DNA of 64,000 nt from JAGPDF01 sp052035735. GTDB taxonomy: Bacteria > Acidobacteriota > Thermoanaerobaculia > Multivoradales > JAGPDF01. The notes beneath the pieces are model-generated. The model was given only the letters and a program-made list of their open reading frames with translations, was not told where the DNA came from and did no database searches. A program made the position numbers and the translations under genes. This document shows, in pieces, positions 18,301 to 24,329 of the stretch (position 1 is its first letter; the number at the start of each line of letters is the position of its first letter). Location of the stretch: positions 23,913 to 87,912 of the forward strand of contig JBPOHI010000100.1 of NCBI GenBank assembly GCA_052035735.1. Reading direction: 5' to 3'.

Positions 18301-20466
18301 CTGGTAGCGAGCTCGATCAGCCACAGCGTCTCGACCTGGTCGAACGACAACGGCATCGACTTCGGCTTCAGCGGCGCTACGGATACGAGTGGCGTCGCCG
18401 GATACGCGATCGCATTCGACCGGGCGGCGGCGACCTTGCCGGTCTGCGCGACTACGCAGGCAGCTTCTACCTTTACTGGAAGCAGTTCGGCAGACGGGAG
18501 CGACTGGTGGATTCACGTCCGCGCCCGGGACGCCGCCGGCAACTGCGGCGACACTGTTCATCTCGGTCCGTTCTGGATCGATACCACCGCGCCAAGTGCG
18601 CCCAGCGCGGTGAGCAGCAGCTCGCACGGCGGCGGTCCGGCGAACGATCCGACGATCGACGTCGCCTGGGGTGCGGCGACGGACGTTACCTCGGGAGTGG
18701 CGAGCTACAGCTACCTGTTCGACGGGGCGCCGACGGGGGGCTGCCCAGGCAACTCGACAGCCGGCCTCTCGGCAACGAGCAGCACGCTCGCCGACGGCAG
18801 CTGGTACCTCCACGTCTGCGCCGTCGACCTCGCCGGCAACACCGGCGCGGCGGCCCACGGCGGACCCTACGTCGTCGACACCGCCGGCCCGACCGGGCTC
18901 GCAATCAGCTCGACCAGCCACACTGTCTCGACCTGGTCGAACGACAACAGCGTCGACTTCAGCTTCAGCGGCGCGACGGATGCCAATGGCATCGCCGGCT
19001 ACGCGGTGGTGTACGACCAGACGAGCGCGACAGAACCTATCTGCGCGAGCACGCAGGCAGTCTCTACCTTTGCTGGAAGCAGTTCGCCGGACGCAGATGA
19101 CTGGTGGATCCACGTCAGGGCTGTTGATGGCGCGGGCAACTGCGGCAGCACGGTGCATCTGGGTCCGTTCCAGATCGACACCCAGAGTCCCTCTGCGCCG
19201 ACGGGCCTCGCCAGCCCGAGCCACGACGTGGGCGTCGCCTCGAACGACACCACGGTCGAAGTCGACTGGGTAGCCGCGGTCGACCAGGCCGGTCTCTCCG
19301 GGATCGATGGCTACGGCTTTTTCTTCTCGACCAGCGCGGGCGACGCCTGCGACGACGTGCAGGACGTCGAGGAGGATGCTCTGACGACGACGAGCGGGGC
19401 GCTTGCCGACGGCGAGCACTTCTTCCACCTCTGCGCGGAAGACAACGCCGGCAACTGGAGCCCGGTGGCGTCGATCGGGCCGTTCGTCATCGACACGGCG
19501 GGTGCTTCGGTCGTGGCGATCGGAACGGTGGCCGACACCGGCGACGGCGAGCTTGTGGAAGGGGAGTCGACGCAGCGTGGGCTGACTCAGCTCTTGGTCG
19601 TCTTCGACGGCGCGATGTTCGATGCCAGCGGCGACAGCGATCCGGCCGATGTCACGAATCCGGCGAGCTACCGTCTCTACCGGGCTGGTCCGAACGGCGC
19701 GCTGCAGACGACCGCCTGCGGAGCCGCCGCTGGAGACGACGTCGAAGTGCCGTTCGCAGCAGTGAGCTACAGCGCTTCGACCACCACGGCGGCGCTCTCC
19801 TTCTCCGGCAACCTGGCGCTGCCGCGGGAGAGCTACCGTCTGCTGGTCTGCCCGACGCTCGAGGACGACGCCGGGACGCCGATCGCGGGCTTCACCCGGA
19901 ACTTCGCGATCACCGCAAGTGACCTTCTGCTGAACCCGAACTTCGACCACGACCTCGCCGGTTGGGTGGTGATGGAGCCGACGCCGGGAGGCCTCCTATG
20001 GAGCAGCAACGACCTGAGCTCGGCCCCCTCGTCGGGTTCGGCAGAGATCGTGACCGCCTCCGGGACGGGAGCGGTCTGGGCTCTCTCGCAGTGCTTCTCG
20101 ATCTCAGGGAATCCGGTAGAGATGAGCGGCTGGACGGAGGTCGAGAGCAGCGTCGCCGGCGCACCGCTGGTCGGTGCCCGGATCGACTACTTCGGCGGGG
20201 CAGGATGCTCCGGCGCCGTCGTCGGTTCGACACTCTCGCCGCCGGTCGCCGGCGACACCGGCGGGTTCCGGACCTATCTGCGACTCACTCGGAGCAGCCC
20301 GCCGACGGCCGCACTCTCGGTCCTCGTCTCCATGGAAGTCGAAGGCGGCGCCGCAGCAACTTTCACGGCGCGCTTCGACGACCTCTTCTACGGCCTCACG
20401 CCACCGCTCTTCAGCGATGGCTTCGAGAGCAACGGCACCGGCGCCTGGAGCGCCGCCGTGCCATGA
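9385..20466 (+). CDS. Giant secreted multi-propeller/Ig-like protein (3,693 residues)
   Basis: A predicted exported protein. The ATG follows AGGAGA, and a signal peptide is visible (hydrophobic core WIAFLLVAVTSL, likely cut after AGAQ). Modules in order: 16 SBBP-type repeats of about 52 residues (about 35-875); two Ig-like domains (about 885-1090); a PD40/TolB-like propeller (about 1092-1597); Ig-like domains (about 1605-1815); an LDL-receptor YWTD-type propeller (about 1822-2075); a cadherin-like domain (about 2077-2172); many Ig-like domains containing AGNC; SbsA/Big-like domains with aspartate-rich loops such as DGDGNGSGGDD and DDDDDGDGNDD that could bind calcium; a carbohydrate-binding-like C-terminal domain (about 3512-3671); and the tail DGFESNGTGAWSAAVP. 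No catalytic domain is visible. Adhesion or a surface structural role is the cautious reading. Confidence 0.9.
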   Translation: MIASRRSRCTPAGSLNARWSWIAFLLVAVTSLSEVAGAQTVAWTARKNGTAVDGDAQPGSGSVIAGKRALAVDGIGNVFVTGTAANGSSNDFLTVAYDPAGNVLWSKLRNGAANGADHAYALALGASGNVYVTGYSFNGTNNDFLTVAYDSAGNELWSKVKNGAANGSDSASALAVDAAENVYVTGGSHNGINSDYLTVAYDSAGNELWATVKNGAANLDDSVYALAVTPSGTSFVTGYSNNASNSDYMTVAYDSSGAELWARVKNGAGNGADSAQALAADASGNVFVTGYSFSGSTNDYLTVAYDISGNELWARSKNLSWENAFAVALDSTGRVLVTGISSNGATHDYLTVAYDSAGTEVWAKLKNGAANKDDFPYALVVDGSDNVFVTGYSNNGTNNDYLTVAYDSVGSELWAKVRNGAANNTDTAYAIGVRAGGGVYVTGYSHNGSNDDFLTLAYDSAGTELWGAKEPPQWGYDDRPGAGDQIRGKRALAVDGSGNVYVTGQASNGSNNDLLTVAYDSSGTEIWARVKNGAANNLDQAYALAVDGSGNVYVTGQSHNGSNNDYLTVAYDSAGNELWAKVKNGVANNQDRAFALAVDGSGNVYVTGQSHNGSNNDYLTVAYDSLGNELWAKVKNGAANGTDQVSALAVDGSGNVYVTGYSWNGSNEDYLTVAYDSTGIELWAKVRNGAGNSQDFASALSVDGSGTVHVTGQSSNGTNNDYLTVVYDSAGNELWAKVKNGAANDQDYAFALAVDGSGNLYVSGQSFSGSNFDYLTVAYDSAGTELWAKVKNGAANSNDYAFALAVDDSGNVYVTGYSWNGLNNDFLTVAYDSAGNDLWQFPYNGGGEDLSYIAVVSGTGLYVSGSSVGQDSDFLTVKFSLVADVTPPSDPAIGLTSPLESNWTSDNTVSVSWSGAVDEVDGSGIDGYSVEWNTTPVSTPNSSVDVNHTVDPHSTTSPPLGDGSEHYFHLSTCDNAGNCTSTVHAGPFWIDTAAPSAPGSVASSSHGDGLPHADSTIDLSWGAATDSLSGLGDYLYAFDSTPTGPCTGGGSTAGTSAASASLADGIWYAHVCSTDLAGNSSVVHGGPYRIGADLAYASTLVSHQAGATAITGNGASSGRYLSADGRYVAFSSLASDLVVGGSDANGVQDAFLWDRVTNLVTLISHLPGLPGTAASGEATATGISSDGAFVAFHSTAADMIAGGSDTNGVMDAFLWERATGIVTLISHQAGLPTTAGDELSYTANGALSADGQRVAIYSNATNLVAGAADVSATTDALMWDRATGLLTYISHLPGSPTSPAASYSIPSFVSADGEFVAFYSQATNLMSGGSDANGNYDVFLWERATGDVALASHVAGSPGVAGSGLSSPRAISSDGEVLVYLSYSTDLVPGFSNNNGTLVDTFAYVRSSGESELLSRTTAGPGAGGNSASYGEAVSADGRYVLLTSASTDLVPGVTDPNGTGFDVFLRDRVSGTTKLLTSAAGTPAVTSNNESVGAGLSSDGRFALYKSWATDLIAGMTPANSAGEWDVYLVDTVLGDTDLLSHSAASDTTTGNAECLPVGLASGGAVALMECAATDLAAGVSDPNGPAIDLYVAVRATLDSTLPTDPTIDSTAPFASTWSTDNTVDVSWSGAADEVDGSGLAGYSIEWDHSALSTPDPTVDIAHGADPHSTTSPPLADAGDWYFHLRTCDIAGNCTSTVHAGPFWIDTVAPSQPGALDSASHGLAGIPSSDVDLVVTWGAAGDAGAGVDGYSYFVDGSSSASCDLTKDAEEGTTGVTFAGLSQGTWYVHVCAVDSAGNWGPVRTGGPVIVDSTAPASATTVYYSRYSSGDLRRVGANGLGDAAVLGGLAAPIGLAIDTRAGKLYFSLAGSNQIARCDLDGTNLETLVTGAGGAYGVALDLDGGKVYWAARTAGAIRRANLDGTAVESVLTGLHQPLGVAFDRTWRKVYFTEDSFAPAAATVRIGRANPDGTNLEVLLTVPGTNRPYAIDVDPVGQVLYWVNTSTGTGTIRRLNYDGSGDAALVSGSAPGSVALEPVSQHLFWAEEGGQSVRRARTSGASAVTLSSGGSRWGVALQLPPTAPQALSQAISVPESGSTPLRLRAFDANNDALTWVQLTDPLHGSLSGTAPDLVYTPTPGYFGSDSFTFEVGDGTLTSPVATVSITVTPVDDPPTAPAIGSVVPAAGTWTNDNTVQISWSGAVDDAGGSGLAGYSIEWNHLALSTPDSSVEIAQSSDPHSTLSLPLADAGDWYFHLRACDLGGNCSTAVHVGPIQIDTVMPENILSLATDPPTNLWSADNTFELTWSGATDDRSGVAGYSLFISQATGLPDETIEVVHASDPHHFVTVPLADGELWAFKVRTCDRAGNCRPGAVLTAFGRIDTQAPTSPGTVSSSSHDGGVTNDPTIDVAWGAATDAGSGVASYRIGFTTTPAPPACGALPQTAGDTSTTSPPLAAGTWYFHVCAVDLAGNWGAVTTGGPYTIDLSAPRVANLDSVATSGGAIGEGEVVNVGITQLLVSFDEPMVQALAEATSSYQLVAAGIDGAIDTATCGPLQGDDQSVAIDSAVYAGQTSTLSLNGATALADGSYRLLVCAALEDPAGNPLDGDGNGSGGDDFSRSFRVDLARPTVTLVHSVADTGDGSLGENEATNVAITEVSVSFSEVVLGGDSTASFLLVEGGLDGALDTTACGPLAGDDTSVGLDAAVYSSLGSISTLQLSGGAALADGTYRLLVCGTVTDLGGNALDDDDDGDGNDDFARNFVVDTVPPTNPTAISSSTHVHAAWSPVTGFGAQWSGATDDRSGPAGYSVVIDGNPTTAVDCTIEVADAAGTGSTVATLGEGAWYVHVRLIDRAGNCAVGEAEAGFWGIDTSAPSAPGAISSSSHDPAGTAVADDTIDVAWGAASDTFSDVASYSYAFDGNPTGSCSSSSTASLGATSGALADGSHYVHVCAVDYAGNSGAAVHGGPYVVDTAGPTGLVASSISHSVSTWSNDNGIDFGFSGATDTSGVAGYAIAFDRAAATLPVCATTQAASTFTGSSSADGSDWWIHVRARDAAGNCGDTVHLGPFWIDTTAPSAPSAVSSSSHGGGPANDPTIDVAWGAATDVTSGVASYSYLFDGAPTGGCPGNSTAGLSATSSTLADGSWYLHVCAVDLAGNTGAAAHGGPYVVDTAGPTGLAISSTSHTVSTWSNDNSVDFSFSGATDANGIAGYAVVYDQTSATEPICASTQAVSTFAGSSSPDADDWWIHVRAVDGAGNCGSTVHLGPFQIDTQSPSAPTGLASPSHDVGVASNDTTVEVDWVAAVDQAGLSGIDGYGFFFSTSAGDACDDVQDVEEDALTTTSGALADGEHFFHLCAEDNAGNWSPVASIGPFVIDTAGASVVAIGTVADTGDGELVEGESTQRGLTQLLVVFDGAMFDASGDSDPADVTNPASYRLYRAGPNGALQTTACGAAAGDDVEVPFAAVSYSASTTTAALSFSGNLALPRESYRLLVCPTLEDDAGTPIAGFTRNFAITASDLLLNPNFDHDLAGWVVMEPTPGGLLWSSNDLSSAPSSGSAEIVTASGTGAVWALSQCFSISGNPVEMSGWTEVESSVAGAPLVGARIDYFGGAGCSGAVVGSTLSPPVAGDTGGFRTYLRLTRSSPPTAALSVLVSMEVEGGAAATFTARFDDLFYGLTPPLFSDGFESNGTGAWSAAVP
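9490..12010 (+). repeat. 156-base coding repeats (16 SBBP units in two blocks of eight)
   Basis: The V-T-G motif codons recur at 9616, 9772, 9928, 10084, 10240, 10387, 10543, 10699, then 10882, 11038, 11194, 11350, 11506, 11662, 11818 and 11965. Spacing is exactly 156 bases except for two of 147 and the 183-base join between the blocks. Each block opens with a GKRALAVDG segment. The second block is more uniform at the DNA level, so recombination between units is likely. Confidence 0.85.
17990..19190 (+). repeat. Tandem duplication of a roughly 600-base Ig-like segment
   Basis: Inside the giant gene, the stretch from about 17990 to 18590 is repeated from about 18590 to 19190. Long near-identical patches include TCGTCGACACCGCCGG and TCGACCTGGTCGAACGACAA (near 18334 and 18930). 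Each copy encodes two Ig-like domains, the first with DVAWGAA and the second with STWSNDN. The differences are mostly synonymous or conservative, suggesting a fairly recent duplication. Confidence 0.7.
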
Positions 20467-20523
20467 GCGGCGGGGTACAACCACGAATGTCGGCAGCTGA
20501 CCCTCCCCTCGCCGCTCCGAACG

Positions 20524-20548
20524 GGTGCGGCGGGGGTGTGGTGAGAGT
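20524..20548 (+). repeat. 25-base direct repeat, copy 2 (right of the giant gene)
   Basis: Starts GGTGCGGCGGGGGTG and ends GGTGAGAGT, 58 bases after the giant gene's stop. It differs from the copy at 9252-9276 at three of 25 bases. It sits in the gap between two convergent genes. Confidence 0.55.
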
Positions 20549-20596
20549 CGGTGCGCCACTCGGCGGTCACCGTGGCGCAAACCCGCGCCGGAAGGC

Positions 20597-22597
20597 TCAG
20601 GGAGTCGAAACGCTCGCAGCGGGAGACCACGCCTGCCAGCGCGCGGCCTCGGCCCGCCGGTCCGCGGCGCGTAGCAGGGCCACCAGGCGGTCGTAGCCGG
20701 CGCGTTCGCGCGGCGCCCAGGCGATGGCGGTGCGGAAGGCCGCCTCCGCGGCCACTTTGTCGCCGCGTCGCTCGGCGACCTCGCCGACGGTGAGCCAGGC
20801 GAGCACCTGGTTGGGGCGCAATGCCAGCGCCGCGCGCGCCCGGGTTTCGGCGGCGGCGAGGTCTCCCTTGCGCAACTGCAGCCGGGCGAGGTTCACCAGC
20901 GCGACAGGTTGGGCGGGATCCCCGGCGAGCGTGGCTTCGAAGGCGGAGATCGCTTCGTCGAGCCGGCCCTGCCGGGCGAGCGCGAGCGCCAGCCAGGCGC
21001 GCGCCGGGTGGGTCGCGGTCGGGAAGCGCTGGAGGAGTCTGCCGAGGACCTCCTCGGCGCGCCGCGCGTCACCGCGGTCGAGCAGGCCCTTGCCGAGGTC
21101 GAGCAGCGGCTCGTAGCCCGGAGCCGCCGGCGACGCGAGCTGCCGCTCGAGCGCCGCCAGGGCTTCGACAGAAGCGCCGGTGCGGGCGACGGCGGCGGCG
21201 CGATAGAGGCTCCTCGCCGCCGGATCGACGGTCGCGGGCTCGAGCAGCCAGGCGTCGAGCAGGACGGGATCGGTCTCCGCGCGCGGCTCGACGAGATCGG
21301 CGCCACCGATCTCGCGACCGATGCGATGGTCGGTCACCACGACATGGACGACGTCCTCCGCGCGGCGGCGGGGCATGTGACAGCCGGCGCAGTCGCGTGC
21401 GCTCTCCGGAGTGGGATCGAGATGCGGCAGCGGCCGGCTGCAGCTCTCCTCGCTGTGACAGGTGAGGCAGGCGCGGCGATAGTGCTCGACCTTCTCGGCC
21501 GCCGGAATGCGCCGGTGCGGATCGTGACAGGTGATGCAGGCGAGCGCCTCCGGGTTCTGGGAGAAGCAGGCGCTCTGGCGCAAGCGGTAGGCGTGGTGGT
21601 TGATCTCGAAGCGGTCGCCAGCGTCGCGGGAAGAGCCGGGCGGGCCGGGGTGACCGGGGCCATCGGCCTGCGCAACGTCCACCTGGGTCAGGTAGTCGGC
21701 GAGCGGCTCGCCCGGTCGGTAGGAGAAGTCGCCTCTGCCGAATCGCCGGACGCCGGGAAGCGCCACCGCGGGCTGGAGGTGACACTGATCGCAGACGTCG
21801 TTGCGAAGGGCCGCGGGGAGCTTCGCCGGCTGGACGATGGCTGCGCGGATGCTGTCGGCGCTGGCCTCGGCGTTCTGCGCCAGCTCGACGTGCCGGGCGC
21901 CGGGCCCATGGCAGCGCTGGCAGCCGGTGCCCTCGGGGAGGTCGCGGGGAAAGACCGCCGGCAGACCGTAGCGATCGGTGCCCTCCGGCAGGTCGGCATA
22001 GGCGTTGTGGCAGAACAGGCACTCGCGTTGAATCGCACGGTGCACCCCCTGGTGGTCCGCCCGGTCGTAGCCCGGGGCCATCCCCCAGGATGCGCTCTGG
22101 CTGTACCAGGCGATCGGCAGCTGAAAGAGCTCGCCGCTCGGCACGCGATAGAGGTAGGTGCGGGCGTGGTGGCCCGAGCCCAGGACCCATTCCACCGGGA
22201 TCTCGAGGAGATTCCGGCGCTCGCCACGCGCCGATTCCTGCCACTGGCGGTAGATCAGCCGTTCGCCCTCGGCGGTCGCCTCCCGGGTCATGGCGAAGCT
22301 CTCGCCCGAGAGGACGTGGCGGAACGAGGCGGACACGGCGGGCCCCGCAGGCCCCGGTGCCGCAGGTGCCAGAGCCTCGAGATCGCGGCCGGCTATCGGA
22401 CGGAAGAAGGACTGCGCCATGCCGACGTCGCGATAGCTCTCGTAGAGCGCGAGATGGCAGGGCCGGCAGGCCGACGACGGCAGATAGCCGCGGTGCGTTG
22501 CCGCCGCCTTCGGGCTTGCCGCCGCCTCTGAAGGCGTGGCCGGCGGTGCGGCTGCGAGCTGTGGCAGCAGCGCGAGTATCGCGAACAGGCCGATCAC
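20597..22597 (-). CDS. Exported seven-haem c-type cytochrome with C-terminal TPRs
   Basis: A 666-residue protein with an N-terminal signal peptide (MIGLFAILALLPQLAAA). Seven CXXCH haem-binding motifs are present in order: CRPCH, CLFCH, CQRCH, CDQCH, CITCH, CLTCH and CAGCH, all within the first 420 residues or so. The C-terminal third is rich in alanine and leucine with TPR features (LARQGRLDEAISAFEATLAGDPAQPVAL). Similar cytochrome c554-like/TPR proteins are common in Acidobacteriota and Planctomycetota, and are thought to act in periplasmic electron transfer. The electron donor and acceptor cannot be read from the sequence. The gene is divergent from the pathway cluster at 22819 and convergent with the giant gene. 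Confidence 0.87.
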   Translation of the reverse strand: MIGLFAILALLPQLAAAPPATPSEAAASPKAAATHRGYLPSSACRPCHLALYESYRDVGMAQSFFRPIAGRDLEALAPAAPGPAGPAVSASFRHVLSGESFAMTREATAEGERLIYRQWQESARGERRNLLEIPVEWVLGSGHHARTYLYRVPSGELFQLPIAWYSQSASWGMAPGYDRADHQGVHRAIQRECLFCHNAYADLPEGTDRYGLPAVFPRDLPEGTGCQRCHGPGARHVELAQNAEASADSIRAAIVQPAKLPAALRNDVCDQCHLQPAVALPGVRRFGRGDFSYRPGEPLADYLTQVDVAQADGPGHPGPPGSSRDAGDRFEINHHAYRLRQSACFSQNPEALACITCHDPHRRIPAAEKVEHYRRACLTCHSEESCSRPLPHLDPTPESARDCAGCHMPRRRAEDVVHVVVTDHRIGREIGGADLVEPRAETDPVLLDAWLLEPATVDPAARSLYRAAAVARTGASVEALAALERQLASPAAPGYEPLLDLGKGLLDRGDARRAEEVLGRLLQRFPTATHPARAWLALALARQGRLDEAISAFEATLAGDPAQPVALVNLARLQLRKGDLAAAETRARAALALRPNQVLAWLTVGEVAERRGDKVAAEAAFRTAIAWAPRERAGYDRLVALLRAADRRAEAARWQAWSPAASVSTP

Positions 22598-22818
22598 GGC
22601 ACCGGAGCATAACGCCGCGTCGCCGCGCTCCGACGCAGGGAGGGGAAGACCTCACGTCCGGTTGTGGAATCCCGACAGTCGCCAGCGCCGGGTAGCGGAA
22701 ATGTCCTCTTTTCGGCGCGAATGCCGTCTAGTCCAGTTGTACGATTCGCGACTTCGGCGACCGCTCCGCATGCCGGCGGGAGTTCGTCCGAACACCTTCG
22801 AGCCAGGGAGGCATGACC

Positions 22819-23091
22819 ATGCAGAGCAGCGAGATCCGCGACACCGTCCGTCGTTTGATCACCGACATCACGCGCATTCCGGCGGAGCGCATCGCCGACG
22901 AGACGTCCTTCCGCACCGAGCTCAACATCGATTCGTTGTCGCTGATCGAGATCGGCGTCGCGGTGGACTACGAGTTCCGCCTCGACTCTCCCGAGGAGGC
23001 GTTCCAGGCGGTCGACACGCTGGCGCAGACCGTCGGGCTCGTCGAGACGCAGCTCGCGCTTCGCGCCGGCGCCGTGCCGGCAGCGCGATGA
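22819..23091 (+). CDS. Acyl carrier protein (first gene of the KS/CLF cluster)
   Basis: A 90-residue carrier protein. The phosphopantetheine attachment site is Ser39 in LNIDSLSLIE, followed by the usual acidic helix. Two ATGs are possible. AGGGAGG at 22805-22811 leaves one base before the ATG at 22813 but seven before the ATG at 22819, so the second start is better. The stop overlaps the next start (ATGA), implying translational coupling. It should carry the growing chain for the two ketosynthase-like partners that follow. It is slightly longer than a housekeeping AcpP and is not next to fatty acid genes, so a dedicated pathway carrier is more likely. Confidence 0.9.
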   Translation: MQSSEIRDTVRRLITDITRIPAERIADETSFRTELNIDSLSLIEIGVAVDYEFRLDSPEEAFQAVDTLAQTVGLVETQLALRAGAVPAAR

Positions 23092-24329
23092 CGCCGCGCC
23101 GCGTGGTGGTCACCGGCCTCGGGCTGGTGACGCCACTCGGAGTCGGTACCGAGGTGACCTGGTCGGGCCTGCTCGCGGGGCGGGTCGCGACCGGACCGGT
23201 GCGCAGCTTCGACGCTGCGCGCTATCGCGTCGATCGCGGGGCGGAGATCGCGGACTTCCGCGCCGGTGACCACCTGCGTCGCCTGAAGTCGGACGCGGCC
23301 GGACGTGCCTCGATGCTCGCTGCGGTCGCCGCGCGCTTCGCGCTCGCCGACGCCGGGATCGAGGACGACGTTCCCGCCGGAGGAGACGGGCTGCTCGCGG
23401 AGCGCTGCGGCGTCGCCATGGGGACGACCTCGGGCGAACCGGCCGAAATCGAACGCTTCGACGACGACTGGGTGGCCGGCAACGCGGCCGGGATCGACCC
23501 GGAGTTCGTGCGGCGCTATCCCTGCCACGTCATCGCGCAGAACGTGGCGCGCGAAGTCGGTTATCGCGGCCCGGTCGCCATGCTGCCCAACGCTTGCGCC
23601 GCGGGCAACTACGCGGTCGCCTGTGCCACGGAGCTGCTGCGCTCGGGTCGCGCCGACCGCATGCTCGCCGGGGGGGCCGACATCTTCTCGCGCATCACCT
23701 ACTCCGGCTTTGCCCGTCTCGGCGCCGTCGCGCCCGACCGCTGCCGCCCGTTCGATCGCGATCGCAAGGGGATGATCCCCGGCGAGGGTGCGGCGGTGCT
23801 CGTGCTCGAACCGCTGGACCTCGCCCGCGCGCGCGGCGCCACGATCTACGCCGAAGTCGCCGGCTACGGGCTGTCTTGCGACGCCCATCACATGACCGGC
23901 GCGCAGCCGTCGGGGGACGGCGCCCTGCGCGCCATGGAGCTGGCGCTTGCCGGCGCCGGCGCCGCGGCGGGCGACGTGAGCTACGTCAGCGCGCACGGCA
24001 CCGGCACTCCGGCCAACGACCGGGTCGAGGCGATCGCGCTTCAGCGTCTGTTCGGCGAGCGGGCGGCCGCGACGCCGGTCTCCTCGATCAAGTCGATGAT
24101 CGGCCACACCATGGGCGCGGCGTCGGCGATCGAGGCTGCGGTCTGCGCGCTCGCCGTGCGTCACGGGTGGATACCGCCGACGGCGAACTTCGAGCAGGCC
24201 GACGACGACTGCACGCTCGACTTCGTCCCCAACTTCGCGCGCCGGCATCCGGTGACGCTGGCGATGAACAACGCCTACGCCTTCGGCGGCAGCAACGCCT
24301 CGGTGCTCTTCCGCGCGGTGCCGGCGTGA
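23088..24329 (+). CDS. Beta-ketoacyl-ACP synthase (KS-alpha, FabF-like), full catalytic triad
   Basis: 413 residues, the size of FabF/KS-alpha. It condenses malonyl-ACP with an acyl chain. Catalytic residues are all present: Cys170 in NACAAGNY, His303 in SAHGTGTPANDRVEA, and His340 in SSIKSMIGHTMGAASA, with Lys335 before it. The frame is open upstream, but the ATG at 23088 overlaps the stop of the carrier gene and matches the family start (RRVVVTGLGLVTPLG). Its own stop overlaps the start of the cysteine-less partner. This KS/partner pairing is typical of type II polyketide and aryl-polyene systems rather than primary fatty acid synthesis. Confidence 0.93.
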   Translation: MTPRRVVVTGLGLVTPLGVGTEVTWSGLLAGRVATGPVRSFDAARYRVDRGAEIADFRAGDHLRRLKSDAAGRASMLAAVAARFALADAGIEDDVPAGGDGLLAERCGVAMGTTSGEPAEIERFDDDWVAGNAAGIDPEFVRRYPCHVIAQNVAREVGYRGPVAMLPNACAAGNYAVACATELLRSGRADRMLAGGADIFSRITYSGFARLGAVAPDRCRPFDRDRKGMIPGEGAAVLVLEPLDLARARGATIYAEVAGYGLSCDAHHMTGAQPSGDGALRAMELALAGAGAAAGDVSYVSAHGTGTPANDRVEAIALQRLFGERAAATPVSSIKSMIGHTMGAASAIEAAVCALAVRHGWIPPTANFEQADDDCTLDFVPNFARRHPVTLAMNNAYAFGGSNASVLFRAVPA

